Assembly: GCA_025454525.1 (NCBI GenBank) | Contig: JALOOG010000052.1 | Coordinates: 1 to 48,185, forward strand | Source of the DNA: Anaerolineae bacterium | Lineage (GTDB): Bacteria; Chloroflexota; Anaerolineae; Aggregatilineales; Phototrophicaceae | Direction: 5' to 3' | DNA length: 48,185 nucleotides | In this document: positions 16,382-24,935 of the stretch, in pieces | Numbering within the stretch: position 1 is the first letter of the stretch | How the letters are laid out: each line of letters starts with the position of its first letter | Program-made: the position numbers and the translations under genes | Notes under the pieces: generated by a model | The model's database searches: none | What the model was told of the DNA's origin: nothing | Seen by the model: only the letters and a program-made list of their open reading frames with translations

Positions 16382-17779
16382 ATGAAGACTAAACACGCAC
16401 ATGCGCTTGTGATTGGGGGCGGGATCGCCGGATTATTGGCGGCGCGGGTGTTAACCGACACCTTTGAACGGGTGACGATCATCGAACGCGATCAACTGCC
16501 CACAGGTTATCAGGAACGCCCCGGCACCCCCCAAGCGAGTCATCTCCATGTGTTGTTAGCGCGGGGGCATCAAATTTTTGAGCAGTTATTCCCCAATCTA
16601 ACTGAAGAATGGATCGCCGCGGGCGCACCGACGTTCGATCATGGCCTGCATGGGCGCACCCTTTATAAAACCGGTTGGTCGCCCCGTGTTCAATCCGATG
16701 TGATCGTCTATGGCGCGAGTCGGATGTTAGTTGAAGGGTCGATCCGTCATCGCGTCCTGAAGCATCCCCGCATTGAGGTGCTACAAGGCCAAGATGTGGT
16801 CGCATTAGTTCACGAAAATGACACAATCACCGGAGTGCAATTGCGTCCGCGTGGTTTTAATCAAGCGCCTCACACGATCAGCGCGGATCTGATTGTGCAT
16901 AGTGCCGGACGTAACTCTCGTCTGCATGAATGGTTAGCAGTCTTAGGTTATGATCAACCGGAAAAAACGATCGTAACGGCCAACGTCGGTTACAGTACCC
17001 GTAGCTTTGTCACCCCAGAGCGCATGAAACATGAAGATCGCGCTTGGTTGATCTTGCCGCGGCCCCCGCATATCCGGCGCGGTGGGATCATGATCGCCTT
17101 AGAAAACAACATCACCACGCTCACCTTGTTAGGGGTGGAAGAAGATTATCCTCCCACTGATGAAGCGGGTTTTATGGAATTTGCGCGCAGTTTGCCCGTA
17201 CCAGAGATCTACGAGATGATCAAAGACGCGACTCCGGTCGGGCCGATCCACGGCTATCGCAAGCTGGAAAATCAGATGTATCACTATGATCGGATCAAAA
17301 TGCCTAAGCGTCTCTTGGTTTTAGGGGATGCTTATACCGCGCTCAACCCGATCTACGGGCAAGGGATGACGGTTGCCTCCGAATCGGCCATGGCCTTAAG
17401 TGATGTGTTACGCATGTATAGTGATCCATTGGATGAGATCGGCGTGATCTTCCAAAAGCGCTTAGCCAAAATGGTCGCAGGGGCTTGGATGCTCTCCACC
17501 AGTGAGGATGCCCGTTGGCCCAAAGCCCAAGGGGCCAAGCGCGATCCGATGACCCGCTTCCTACATTGGTACTTGGATCAAGTGTTAGCGGTACTCATGA
17601 ACGACCCGATCACCTATCAAACGTTCATTCAAGTTCAACATGGGTTCAAAATGCCCACGGCGTTGTTTCAACCGCGCACGCTCTTGCGCGTGTTAGCGAA
17701 CGCGATTTCGCCCAAGTCGCGGACGGCGGGTCAAACACCTGAACCACACTTACAGACGGGGGAAGTCCCTACGCTCTGA
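16382..17779 (+). CDS. FAD-dependent oxidoreductase/monooxygenase-like protein
   Basis: A 465-residue flavoprotein. The N-terminal Rossmann motif GGGIAGLLAARVL (12-24) binds the ADP part of FAD. The second FAD motif, GDAYTALNPIYGQGMTVA near residue 317, is typical of the UbiH/PHBH and geranylgeranyl-reductase-like superfamily. VHSAGRNSRLHEW is the DG-like third motif. It likely reduces or hydroxylates a hydrophobic or isoprenoid substrate, but the substrate cannot be assigned. It stands alone, ending in a hairpin shared with the convergent gene. Confidence 0.75.
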   Translation: MKTKHAHALVIGGGIAGLLAARVLTDTFERVTIIERDQLPTGYQERPGTPQASHLHVLLARGHQIFEQLFPNLTEEWIAAGAPTFDHGLHGRTLYKTGWSPRVQSDVIVYGASRMLVEGSIRHRVLKHPRIEVLQGQDVVALVHENDTITGVQLRPRGFNQAPHTISADLIVHSAGRNSRLHEWLAVLGYDQPEKTIVTANVGYSTRSFVTPERMKHEDRAWLILPRPPHIRRGGIMIALENNITTLTLLGVEEDYPPTDEAGFMEFARSLPVPEIYEMIKDATPVGPIHGYRKLENQMYHYDRIKMPKRLLVLGDAYTALNPIYGQGMTVASESAMALSDVLRMYSDPLDEIGVIFQKRLAKMVAGAWMLSTSEDARWPKAQGAKRDPMTRFLHWYLDQVLAVLMNDPITYQTFIQVQHGFKMPTALFQPRTLLRVLANAISPKSRTAGQTPEPHLQTGEVPTL

Positions 17780-17797
17780 ACGTAAGGAGGAGGTTGG

Positions 17798-17822
17798 CAT
17801 GGGGAGTTTCGCGCTCCCCATG
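17798..17822. terminator. Bidirectional hairpin between convergent genes
   Basis: CATGGGGAG (17798-17806) and CTCCCCATG (17814-17822) form a perfect 9-bp stem with a 7-base loop in the 54-base spacer between two convergent genes. No T-run on either side. Confidence 0.5.
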
Positions 17823-17833
17823 TCCTTGATCGT

Positions 17834-19144
17834 TTAACCGCGATCGATCCGCTGATTGCGGAAGGTGATCTCGGCCTTTTTCAGCAATTCGTTGAGCATT
17901 TCAAACACCACCACGGTTTCACCGTCGGCTAAGCGCACCCGCCCGCGCACCGCCTCGCGCAACCCGTCTACGATCTCCCACGGATTTTCTAAGCGGGTAT
18001 GCTGCACGATCCGCGCCACCAATAAACCCGCCATGATCAACGGCAAGTAGATGTAATTGAGGTCAGCTGTGCCACGTCCGGCCATCCAAGCGATCACCCG
18101 ATTGGCGTATTGGATGCGTTCTTCAGGGGTGCCAAGGTTTTCGCTGACTTGTTGTTCAATCACATCGAATCCCAGCAAGATCGCCTCATATAACACCTCG
18201 CTAAACAGGTAATTGGCGAAAATTTCGGCGCGTTCCGCATGAACCAAGTTAGGATCGGAGGCTAACACCTGACACAAGCCCAAAAACCAACGGGTTTGTT
18301 CGATCGCGATCGATTGCTCTAAATTCGGCGCATCATCGATCACATAGGTCATGATCTTGGCGATCGCACTGGCCTCCGCGGGATGTAATGGCAGATCGCG
18401 GGCCGCGAATCGTTCTTCTACGGCCGTGCGTAACATCGGATAAGCGCTGCCATAATCGGCAAAGTTCGCCAATTTACGCGCATCGGCTAAGCGCGATTGC
18501 GCCAATTCGATCTCTTTTGGCATCTTTTCGCGTGTCCACAGCGACTCGTAACGCGGTTGCGGTAACTCTGGCGCTTTTGGGATCAGATGCGGCGCAAGGT
18601 CAAACGTGCTGGTGACGATCTCCGCCGACTCATTCCACAAGGTTGCCCGAAACTCAATATCGCGTAAGACTTGTAACTTAAACGGCGAAACATCCAACAC
18701 CGAGGGCGGCGCACCGCCATTCGGGGGTCGGACAAACACCGCCCGCTCACCCGTGCGATAGCGCACAGCCACACGCACCGGATATTCCTTGCCGGGTTGC
18801 GTGGGGGGATGCGCGATCAACGGCATCCGTAAAATCCCGACCTCCCCCGGTTGTAACGTGAGCGTAATTTGCGGCTTGGGGGTATCGATCACGGCGGCGT
18901 TGCCTTTCCGATCTTTGGTCGGAAGCTGCATGGCGACTTTCACCGAGGTCGGTTGATCCACCATGTTTTGTAAGACCACCACCGCCTCAAACGATTGATT
19001 GATAAAGGCCTGTCGTGGTGAAATGCCAAAGGCAAATTGAAGCTGCTCCATTGTGATCCGCGTCCCTTTGGTGACGGCCCCCAAGACATCTGGGTACAGC
19101 GGCTTAAACTGAAGCTTGCGTTTGACGTTCGGCAAAGCTGCCAT
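17834..19144 (-). CDS. Uncharacterised protein, paralogue of the next upstream gene
   Basis: A 436-residue protein with no signal peptide or membrane segment. The first ~200 residues look like one or two beta-sandwich (immunoglobulin/CARDB-like) domains: FINQSFEAVVVLQNMVDQPT, and LTLQPGEVGILRMPL. The second half is helical (residues about 215-436). It is paralogous to the protein encoded at 19216-20586, sharing the N-terminal DxLGxxT start, QPxEVG and the C-terminal pattern YxYLPLIMAG / YVYLPLIIGG. ATG 19144 follows AAAGGA. The pair forms a probable two-gene operon. I recognise no family and infer no function beyond a beta-rich scaffold fused to a helical module. Confidence 0.65.
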   Translation of the reverse strand: MAALPNVKRKLQFKPLYPDVLGAVTKGTRITMEQLQFAFGISPRQAFINQSFEAVVVLQNMVDQPTSVKVAMQLPTKDRKGNAAVIDTPKPQITLTLQPGEVGILRMPLIAHPPTQPGKEYPVRVAVRYRTGERAVFVRPPNGGAPPSVLDVSPFKLQVLRDIEFRATLWNESAEIVTSTFDLAPHLIPKAPELPQPRYESLWTREKMPKEIELAQSRLADARKLANFADYGSAYPMLRTAVEERFAARDLPLHPAEASAIAKIMTYVIDDAPNLEQSIAIEQTRWFLGLCQVLASDPNLVHAERAEIFANYLFSEVLYEAILLGFDVIEQQVSENLGTPEERIQYANRVIAWMAGRGTADLNYIYLPLIMAGLLVARIVQHTRLENPWEIVDGLREAVRGRVRLADGETVVVFEMLNELLKKAEITFRNQRIDRG

Positions 19145-19215
19145 AACTCTAATCCTTTGCGGGTGAATGCCCGCACTTTGATAAACATTCGCGGGTTCTG
19201 ATGTCCGCGCCTTTT

Positions 19216-20586
19216 TTAAATATCCGTTTCAAAACCATACTTACGAGTGGCCACATCGATCACCTGTTTCGCCAACAAAAAGACCGGATCATTGTCTTCA
19301 GTGCGTTCCTCACGGCGATTCGGCAATAGGCCGGCGATCTGTTGGATCACGATGTCTTTATGCTCACCGGGCATCAAGACGTGTTCATACATACATACCC
19401 CGCCGATGATCAACGGGAGATACACATACGAAAAGTCCAATTCGCCGCGTTTTGCCAAGCGACTAAACACTTCATCAGCGTATTGGGCCATGTCTTGATC
19501 GGTGCCAAGGTCTTGTTGTGAGATCAATTCGACCAACAAAAACCCATACATCACCGCATCGCGCAACAGGTCATCATAGGCAAAATGGGCCAAGGCCTTG
19601 GCCGGAAATTGCGCGGATCGTTGATCTTGGGCGATCGCCCGCAAGATCCCGTTGGCCCAATGTGGTAAATCGATGTTAAAATCCCCACCCACGCGCAAGT
19701 CTTTTAACGGCCCTTCGATCTCGTAGCGTTGGGGGGACGGGAGTCCCTGTGTGCCGTATAACTCTGGCCCAGGTTGCGCGTATTCGGTGATCAAGGTCAT
19801 CAAACGCGCCACCAAACCCGCTTCAACATCTGTCAGCGGATAACCCGCGTCCCGGAATCGCGTTTTGGTTTTTTCCAGCAACAACGGATACAACTTGACC
19901 CGCTTCACGTTGGGGATCACCTGTTCGCGTAATTCGGTGTGATACTTGCGTAACAGTTCGGTCGGATCGGCTTGATAATCCAACATCGTCCACAAACTTG
20001 TCCAACCCGGTTTGAGATCCGAAACGCGGCCGGCCTTGCCCGGTTCTAACCCAAACTCAATTTCAAGCGCGGTGCTGCGTAACAGGCCTCCGCGTTTGTT
20101 GGTGCTAAATTTCAATTTGCGGAGTTCGGTCAGCGCCTCGATCAACGCCGGCCGGAGCGTCTTGGTATTCACCTTACCGCCGCCGTTTACCTGGCGGATG
20201 CGTTGCGCTTTGTCTAAAGCTTTTGCGGTGATCTCCACGCTTAGCTTGTACTGTAAGGAACTGGCGGTGTCGGGTAAGGTGGTGACGGGTAACATCACAT
20301 AACCGACTTCGGCCGGTTGTAAACCGATCACTAAGCGTGTGACTTTCGCAATAAACCGCGCCCGCTGATTTTTTGCGTCTTTTTCCGGTAACGTTAAGAC
20401 CACCGTCACATCCACTGGCGCATCAGCCGCGTTTTGGATCAATAAGATCACTTGGAATGGGTGGCCGGCCCGGGCCACCGCCGGACTCACCGTCAACGCG
20501 GTTTGCACCACCCCCACGTTAAAGCGCTCTACGGGGGTGATAAAACCAAGAATATCAGGGTAATTAAGGGAAGAATCTTGGGACAT
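19216..20586 (-). CDS. Uncharacterised protein, paralogue of the next downstream gene
   Basis: A 456-residue soluble protein starting MSQDSSLNYPDILGFITP. Beta-sandwich-like N-terminal half (HPFQVILLIQNAADAPVDV, LQPAEVGYVMLPV) and helical C-terminal half with FSYVYLPLIIGGVCMYEHV, the same plan as the 436-residue neighbour 71 bases downstream. The two have diverged greatly in the middle, so duplication is old. GAAAGAG precedes the start. The upstream spacer carries an 11-bp inverted repeat (20624-20692) that may be regulatory. Function unknown. Confidence 0.65.
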   Translation of the reverse strand: MSQDSSLNYPDILGFITPVERFNVGVVQTALTVSPAVARAGHPFQVILLIQNAADAPVDVTVVLTLPEKDAKNQRARFIAKVTRLVIGLQPAEVGYVMLPVTTLPDTASSLQYKLSVEITAKALDKAQRIRQVNGGGKVNTKTLRPALIEALTELRKLKFSTNKRGGLLRSTALEIEFGLEPGKAGRVSDLKPGWTSLWTMLDYQADPTELLRKYHTELREQVIPNVKRVKLYPLLLEKTKTRFRDAGYPLTDVEAGLVARLMTLITEYAQPGPELYGTQGLPSPQRYEIEGPLKDLRVGGDFNIDLPHWANGILRAIAQDQRSAQFPAKALAHFAYDDLLRDAVMYGFLLVELISQQDLGTDQDMAQYADEVFSRLAKRGELDFSYVYLPLIIGGVCMYEHVLMPGEHKDIVIQQIAGLLPNRREERTEDNDPVFLLAKQVIDVATRKYGFETDI

Positions 20587-20623
20587 TTTAAATCTCTTTC
20601 AATTTTCAGAATGAGTTAAAATA

Positions 20624-20692
20624 TCGCGTACAATTCGGTCGATCAAGCCTTAATGATCCTGATACTTAAGCACTAATCCCCATTGTACGCGA
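20624..20692. promoter_or_regulatory. Spaced 11-bp inverted repeat upstream of the paralogue pair
   Basis: TCGCGTACAAT (20624-20634) and its exact reverse complement ATTGTACGCGA (20682-20692) flank 47 bases, 38-106 bases upstream of the start at 20586. Each arm contains TACAAT, a good -10-like hexamer, so the arms may be operators, paired promoters or both. Confidence 0.4.
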
Positions 20693-20750
20693 ACTTTTAA
20701 ATGGTGTTGGTTGGAGTGTGGTTATAGATTGTAAGCTAAGTTGGAATTTT

Positions 20751-23090
20751 CTAACGAATCACACTCACATTCCCCAAAAAGATCAAGCCGTCTTGCGCGC
20801 CTTGTCCTTCTGAAAACACCGGCAACCGCATCAGATCAGGATAACTATACCACCCCGCATAGACCGCGAACGTACCCTCCTGATCTCCTAGATCCAGATC
20901 GATCCGTTCGATCCAATCGCCGCTTAATGCGCCTAATGCTTGATCGACTCCGGCGATCTGTACCCCGTTTTGATCGATCACCTTGATAAAGCGCACCGTT
21001 TCCGGCGCGATCGGCGTGTTCAATGTCCACCACAAGCGCACCGATAACACCCCGCGAATCGCATCTTGTGGCAAATATGCGCCGGAGAGTTTGACTCCGC
21101 CGCCTAACTCTACAGGCGCATAAAGCGGGCCGGCGCTCAAGGGGGTAAAGGTCGCCCCTTCCAGTTGCACCTCTGGGCAGATCAACGCTGCGCTAGGGGC
21201 GATCGGGCAAGCGGGAGTCGGATCAAAGCGCACGGTATGATAACCGCGATAATCCACTGGAAGCGGCAAGATGAGCGCTTGCGGCCCTAGCACCTGATAC
21301 ACCGAGCGATCGTTGAGCGTGATCGTGCCGCCGCGTCCGTTGAGCGGTGCGGTGATCGCCGCGCTAAAATCGATCCAACCCGGCGCGGGGGTGAACAGAT
21401 AAAACTCAGTGGGGCCGGCCTGTTGCCAGATCACCGTCAAGGTGGGTGGAGTCTCTGGGACTTCAAACAGGGCGTAACGTTCATCCTCGTAATAGGGTTC
21501 ACCTAAGCGTTCGCCTAAGCGCGCCCGATCATCGGGATCAGCGTAGGCCTTGTGCAGGATGATCAGGTCAACGCCTTCATGGTTTAACAAAGCCAGATCT
21601 AAGGTTTCCTCTAACAGCGTCAACTTAGCGGGACTCACGGGGGTGCGACGGGTGATCTGACCCGCGATCAACGCTTGTTGATGCCAAGTCTGCAAATAGA
21701 GGCCTTCTTTAGCCGCTAACAGATTGCCCCACGGCACATCCATGACAGCCCGTAGATCCTCCCGATCGCGCAATTCGGCGATCGCCTCCGGCACATCGGC
21801 CGGCACGGTGGGCATACTCCAGAACAATTGATATTCCCATAAGGTGAACGCGCCTAACCCGATCACAAGGATCGCGCCCCACCGTCCACGCTGAAGCACC
21901 ACTCGCGCTCCATAACCCGCCGCGATCGCGATCGCTAAGGCAATGGTGAACCCGAAACGCCCCGGAGTCCGTGCGAGGTTAAAGCCCGGCAAATCGTAGA
22001 GAAACGCCCATGGCAAGGTGATATACGTGGCATGGCCATCGATCAGCGTGGTGACGGGTTGATCCAAGATCTTTAACAACGGCCCTAAACCCAAGATGAA
22101 CGCGAACAACGCGATCGCGAGGAAAAAGCGGGCGTTCGGTTCACGCCAAAACGCCACCAGACACAAGATCCCCGCCGCGATTCCCAGATAGGCCGCGCCC
22201 TCCGCGATATTCACCCCTAACACTTGATGCGTGTACTGCCATTGTCTGAACACTGGATGATCAAATGACGGGGTGATCGGCGCAAGCAGATCGAGACTAT
22301 AGCGCACATAGCCAGTATCATCCGCATAAGTATCGGTGAAGGCCTCGCGTAACATCGGCGCTAAAAAGATCAACAAGAGGATGCCGCCGATCGCACCCAC
22401 GGTGATCACCCGAAGCACGCCGCGCCCATTTTGTCGATACAAACATAAACACAAGATCGCCCCGGTCAATGGCATCAGTACATACAGCGTTTGCAGGGTG
22501 TGGCCGCTAGGGGTCAACAGGAAAAACACCACGGACAAGATCATCCAACGGCGTGCATCATCGGTCGCATCGATCAAGCGTAACAGCGCGTAGACGTAGA
22601 GCGGTGCGGCCCAAGCCACCAACAGACCGGCGTGACCATGGAACAGATGACCTTGCATCGTTGGGAACGCCATGTAGATCAATCCGCCTAAGAAAGCGGC
22701 CCATGACCAACCATTAAACCAGCGCGAGAGGACAAAACACATCGCCCAACCGTTGAGCGCTATGGTCAACAACACCGTGAGGTTATAGGCGGAGGCCACA
22801 GGCATCACAAACGCGAATAACCACGCCGGAAAAAATTGTAACGGGTTGGCCCACATCGAAATGCCCTGTAACCCTTCGGGATAAGCGAGTAGGGTCGGAT
22901 AAAACAGCGGTTCCCCCGTCTGCAAGGCGTATTTAAACCACCAAATATGATGCGCCATTTCATACGGATCGCCTGTGGAGTGGCCGATCAATTGTGAGGA
23001 GAAATTGAGGATCAACGGGAAGGTTATCCCGATCGCCACCATAAAATAGCCTAAATAAGTGAGTAATGAAACTTTGGAAACAACTTTCAA
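20751..23090 (-). CDS. Large multi-pass membrane protein, GT-C glycosyltransferase-like
   Basis: A 779-residue protein. Roughly the first 440 residues hold about a dozen hydrophobic helices. The first extracytoplasmic loop has an acidic motif (HSTGDPYEMAHHIWW, Asp41), as in GT-C-fold glycosyltransferases that use lipid-linked sugars. The last ~330 residues are soluble beta-rich sequence, probably outside the membrane. The start is a TTG at 23088-23090: AGGGAG lies 8 bases before it and the next ATG would cut into the first helix. Role in glycosylation or polysaccharide synthesis is inferred from architecture only. It diverges from the MFS transporter gene. Confidence 0.6.
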   Translation of the reverse strand: MKVVSKVSLLTYLGYFMVAIGITFPLILNFSSQLIGHSTGDPYEMAHHIWWFKYALQTGEPLFYPTLLAYPEGLQGISMWANPLQFFPAWLFAFVMPVASAYNLTVLLTIALNGWAMCFVLSRWFNGWSWAAFLGGLIYMAFPTMQGHLFHGHAGLLVAWAAPLYVYALLRLIDATDDARRWMILSVVFFLLTPSGHTLQTLYVLMPLTGAILCLCLYRQNGRGVLRVITVGAIGGILLLIFLAPMLREAFTDTYADDTGYVRYSLDLLAPITPSFDHPVFRQWQYTHQVLGVNIAEGAAYLGIAAGILCLVAFWREPNARFFLAIALFAFILGLGPLLKILDQPVTTLIDGHATYITLPWAFLYDLPGFNLARTPGRFGFTIALAIAIAAGYGARVVLQRGRWGAILVIGLGAFTLWEYQLFWSMPTVPADVPEAIAELRDREDLRAVMDVPWGNLLAAKEGLYLQTWHQQALIAGQITRRTPVSPAKLTLLEETLDLALLNHEGVDLIILHKAYADPDDRARLGERLGEPYYEDERYALFEVPETPPTLTVIWQQAGPTEFYLFTPAPGWIDFSAAITAPLNGRGGTITLNDRSVYQVLGPQALILPLPVDYRGYHTVRFDPTPACPIAPSAALICPEVQLEGATFTPLSAGPLYAPVELGGGVKLSGAYLPQDAIRGVLSVRLWWTLNTPIAPETVRFIKVIDQNGVQIAGVDQALGALSGDWIERIDLDLGDQEGTFAVYAGWYSYPDLMRLPVFSEGQGAQDGLIFLGNVSVIR

Positions 23091-23220
23091 TCGATTTTCT
23101 CCCTATTCATCCCCAATTGACCGATTGTAATTGACCATTTCTTGTCATGATAGGCTTTTTTTGCCATTAGCTATCATCTCATTTATGTTTATAATAGTGA
23201 TAAACAAGGATGGTTAAACA

Positions 23221-24603
23221 ATGGATGCCAGTAAAAATTTACGCACGTTCTACCTATTGGTGTTTTCTCAAGTTTTCTCGTTGATTGGCAGTCGTATTAG
23301 TACGATTGCGCTCAGTTTTTGGTTATTTGAAAAGACGGGTGAAGCGACTCCGCTCATTTTGGTACATTTTTTTGCCATTATCCCACAATTGATTACTTCA
23401 AACATCTCCGGTTTGTTGGCGGATCGTTGGGATCGGCGTTCGGTGATGGTGGTGGCGGATGTGGGGCAGGTGATCGGATCACTGTTCCTATTGCTGAGTT
23501 TTATCTATCACGCCCCCACGGATAGTTTTCCCCTGTGGCAATTGTATCTGGTCGCGTTTATTCAGGCGATTTTTAGCGTGTTTCAAACCCCCGCGCTGAA
23601 TGCGTCGGTGACGATGCTTGTCCCAGATGATCATCGGGTGCGCGCCAATTCGATCTTGCAGATGCAAGGGCCGTTATCTGGCTTGATCGCGCCGGCCTTT
23701 GCGGGTATGACTTACGCCTTTATCGGGGTGATCGGCGCGATGATCATCGATCTGCTCACCTTTATCGTAGCGATGGTGGTGATCTTGATCGTGCGAATCC
23801 CGAATCCGCCCGAAACCGCGGCCGGTCGAGCGTTACGGGGATCGCTCACCAAAGAGATCTTCGGCGGCTTCAGCTACCTCTACGCGATGCGTCCGCTGTT
23901 TTGGTTGGTGATCACCTTTACGGTGGTGAATTTGCTATTTAGCGCAGCGGGGGTGATCACCTTGCCCTATCTCTTAGCACGGACGGGTGGCGATCATGCG
24001 GCGTATGGTGTGGTGAGCAGTTTGTCGAATTTGGGCGCGGTCTTAGGTGGGATCGCGATCGGCATTTGGGGCGGCACACGACCCCGCATCCACACGATCT
24101 TACCCGCCGTAATCATTGGTGCGATCATGATGACCTTGGCTGGCATGACACAATCGGTCGTGTTGCTGGGGGCATTGTACTTCTTGATGATGTTCCCGTT
24201 TCCTGCGTCGAATGCGATGATGATGGCCTTGATCCAGACCAAAGTCGCCCCGGATCTGCAAGGGCGCGTGTTCGGAGTCTTGATCCAGTTGTCGATGTTG
24301 TTTGTGCCGATCTCGTATCTCTTGGTGGGGCCGTTGGTGGATCAAGTGTTAGAACCGGCCGTGATGCAATCGGGGTGGGCGGGATTCGCGCCGATTGTCG
24401 GAAGCGGAGCGGGATCGGGTATGGGTTTGTTGTTGGTGATCTGTGGGAGCAGCGCCGCCTTGTTATCCTTGGTGGTTTATCTCTTGCCGATGATGCAAAA
24501 CATGGAGAAAAACTTACCCGATTACGCTGTGACTCCCGCGCCCAAGTCTGAACAACCCTTAGCGGGTGAGTTATCGCCTGAACTCTCCCCTAGCGTGAAC
24601 TAG
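23221..24603 (+). CDS. MFS transporter, probable drug/macrolide efflux type
   Basis: A 460-residue membrane protein with about 12 predicted helices. The start (LVFSQVFSLIGSRISTIALSFWLFEKTG) and the loop 2-3 motif (GLLADRWDRRSVMVVADVGQ) match the MFS_3/DHA3 group that includes MefA-like macrolide exporters. It should be a proton-coupled exporter; the substrate is unknown. A TATAAT at 23190-23195 and AAGGA lie upstream. The hydrophilic tail (PAPKSEQPLAGELSPELSPSVN) is cytoplasmic. It is transcribed divergently from the GT-C-like gene. Confidence 0.85.
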   Translation: MDASKNLRTFYLLVFSQVFSLIGSRISTIALSFWLFEKTGEATPLILVHFFAIIPQLITSNISGLLADRWDRRSVMVVADVGQVIGSLFLLLSFIYHAPTDSFPLWQLYLVAFIQAIFSVFQTPALNASVTMLVPDDHRVRANSILQMQGPLSGLIAPAFAGMTYAFIGVIGAMIIDLLTFIVAMVVILIVRIPNPPETAAGRALRGSLTKEIFGGFSYLYAMRPLFWLVITFTVVNLLFSAAGVITLPYLLARTGGDHAAYGVVSSLSNLGAVLGGIAIGIWGGTRPRIHTILPAVIIGAIMMTLAGMTQSVVLLGALYFLMMFPFPASNAMMMALIQTKVAPDLQGRVFGVLIQLSMLFVPISYLLVGPLVDQVLEPAVMQSGWAGFAPIVGSGAGSGMGLLLVICGSSAALLSLVVYLLPMMQNMEKNLPDYAVTPAPKSEQPLAGELSPELSPSVN

Positions 24604-24872
24604 CGCCGTTGAGCGTGTGCGATGAGATTCACTTTATGTTAGCGGGTAGTTTTGAAAACCAAAGTAAGGAAGGTCGTAGGCCAAAAACAGCCCTACGACC
24701 CCCTCCTAATAGATGTTGATTTAAACCACCAAAACGCAGGCGTAACCTCAGAAAAGTACCTCACCAATGGAGACGGAGCAGCTCATCTTAACGCGGGCCA
24801 GTTCCCTCCTCCATACATAGGTGAGGATAGACGCGGGGATTAGGTAAGCGCATGAGTGATCTAGCTTTTCGC
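24604..24872. other. Intergenic region with a dispersed-repeat fragment
   Basis: No convincing gene. Bases 24797-24838 (GCCAGTTCCCTCCTCCATAC onward) align with the reverse complement of 35681-35719 over most of their length. This suggests a short dispersed repeat with a CCCTCC/GAGG-rich core. A 63-codon open frame through here has no ribosome-binding site or recognisable protein. Confidence 0.35.
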
Positions 24873-24901
24873 TTGCCAATTGATCGGGAATCGATCATAA
24901 T
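24873..24901 (+). promoter_or_regulatory. Candidate promoter of the TIR-CLec gene
   Basis: TTGCCA (24873-24878) and CATAAT (24896-24901) with a 17-base spacer, 34 bases before the ATG at 24936; AGGTGA is the ribosome-binding site. Confidence 0.55.
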
Positions 24902-24935
24902 GACTCGGACAGACCACGCCCGATTTAGGTGATTC

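Noticed and set aside
24652-24843. 63-codon open frame upstream of the TIR-CLec gene
   Set aside because: No ribosome-binding site or family-like pattern, and it overlaps a dispersed-repeat fragment.
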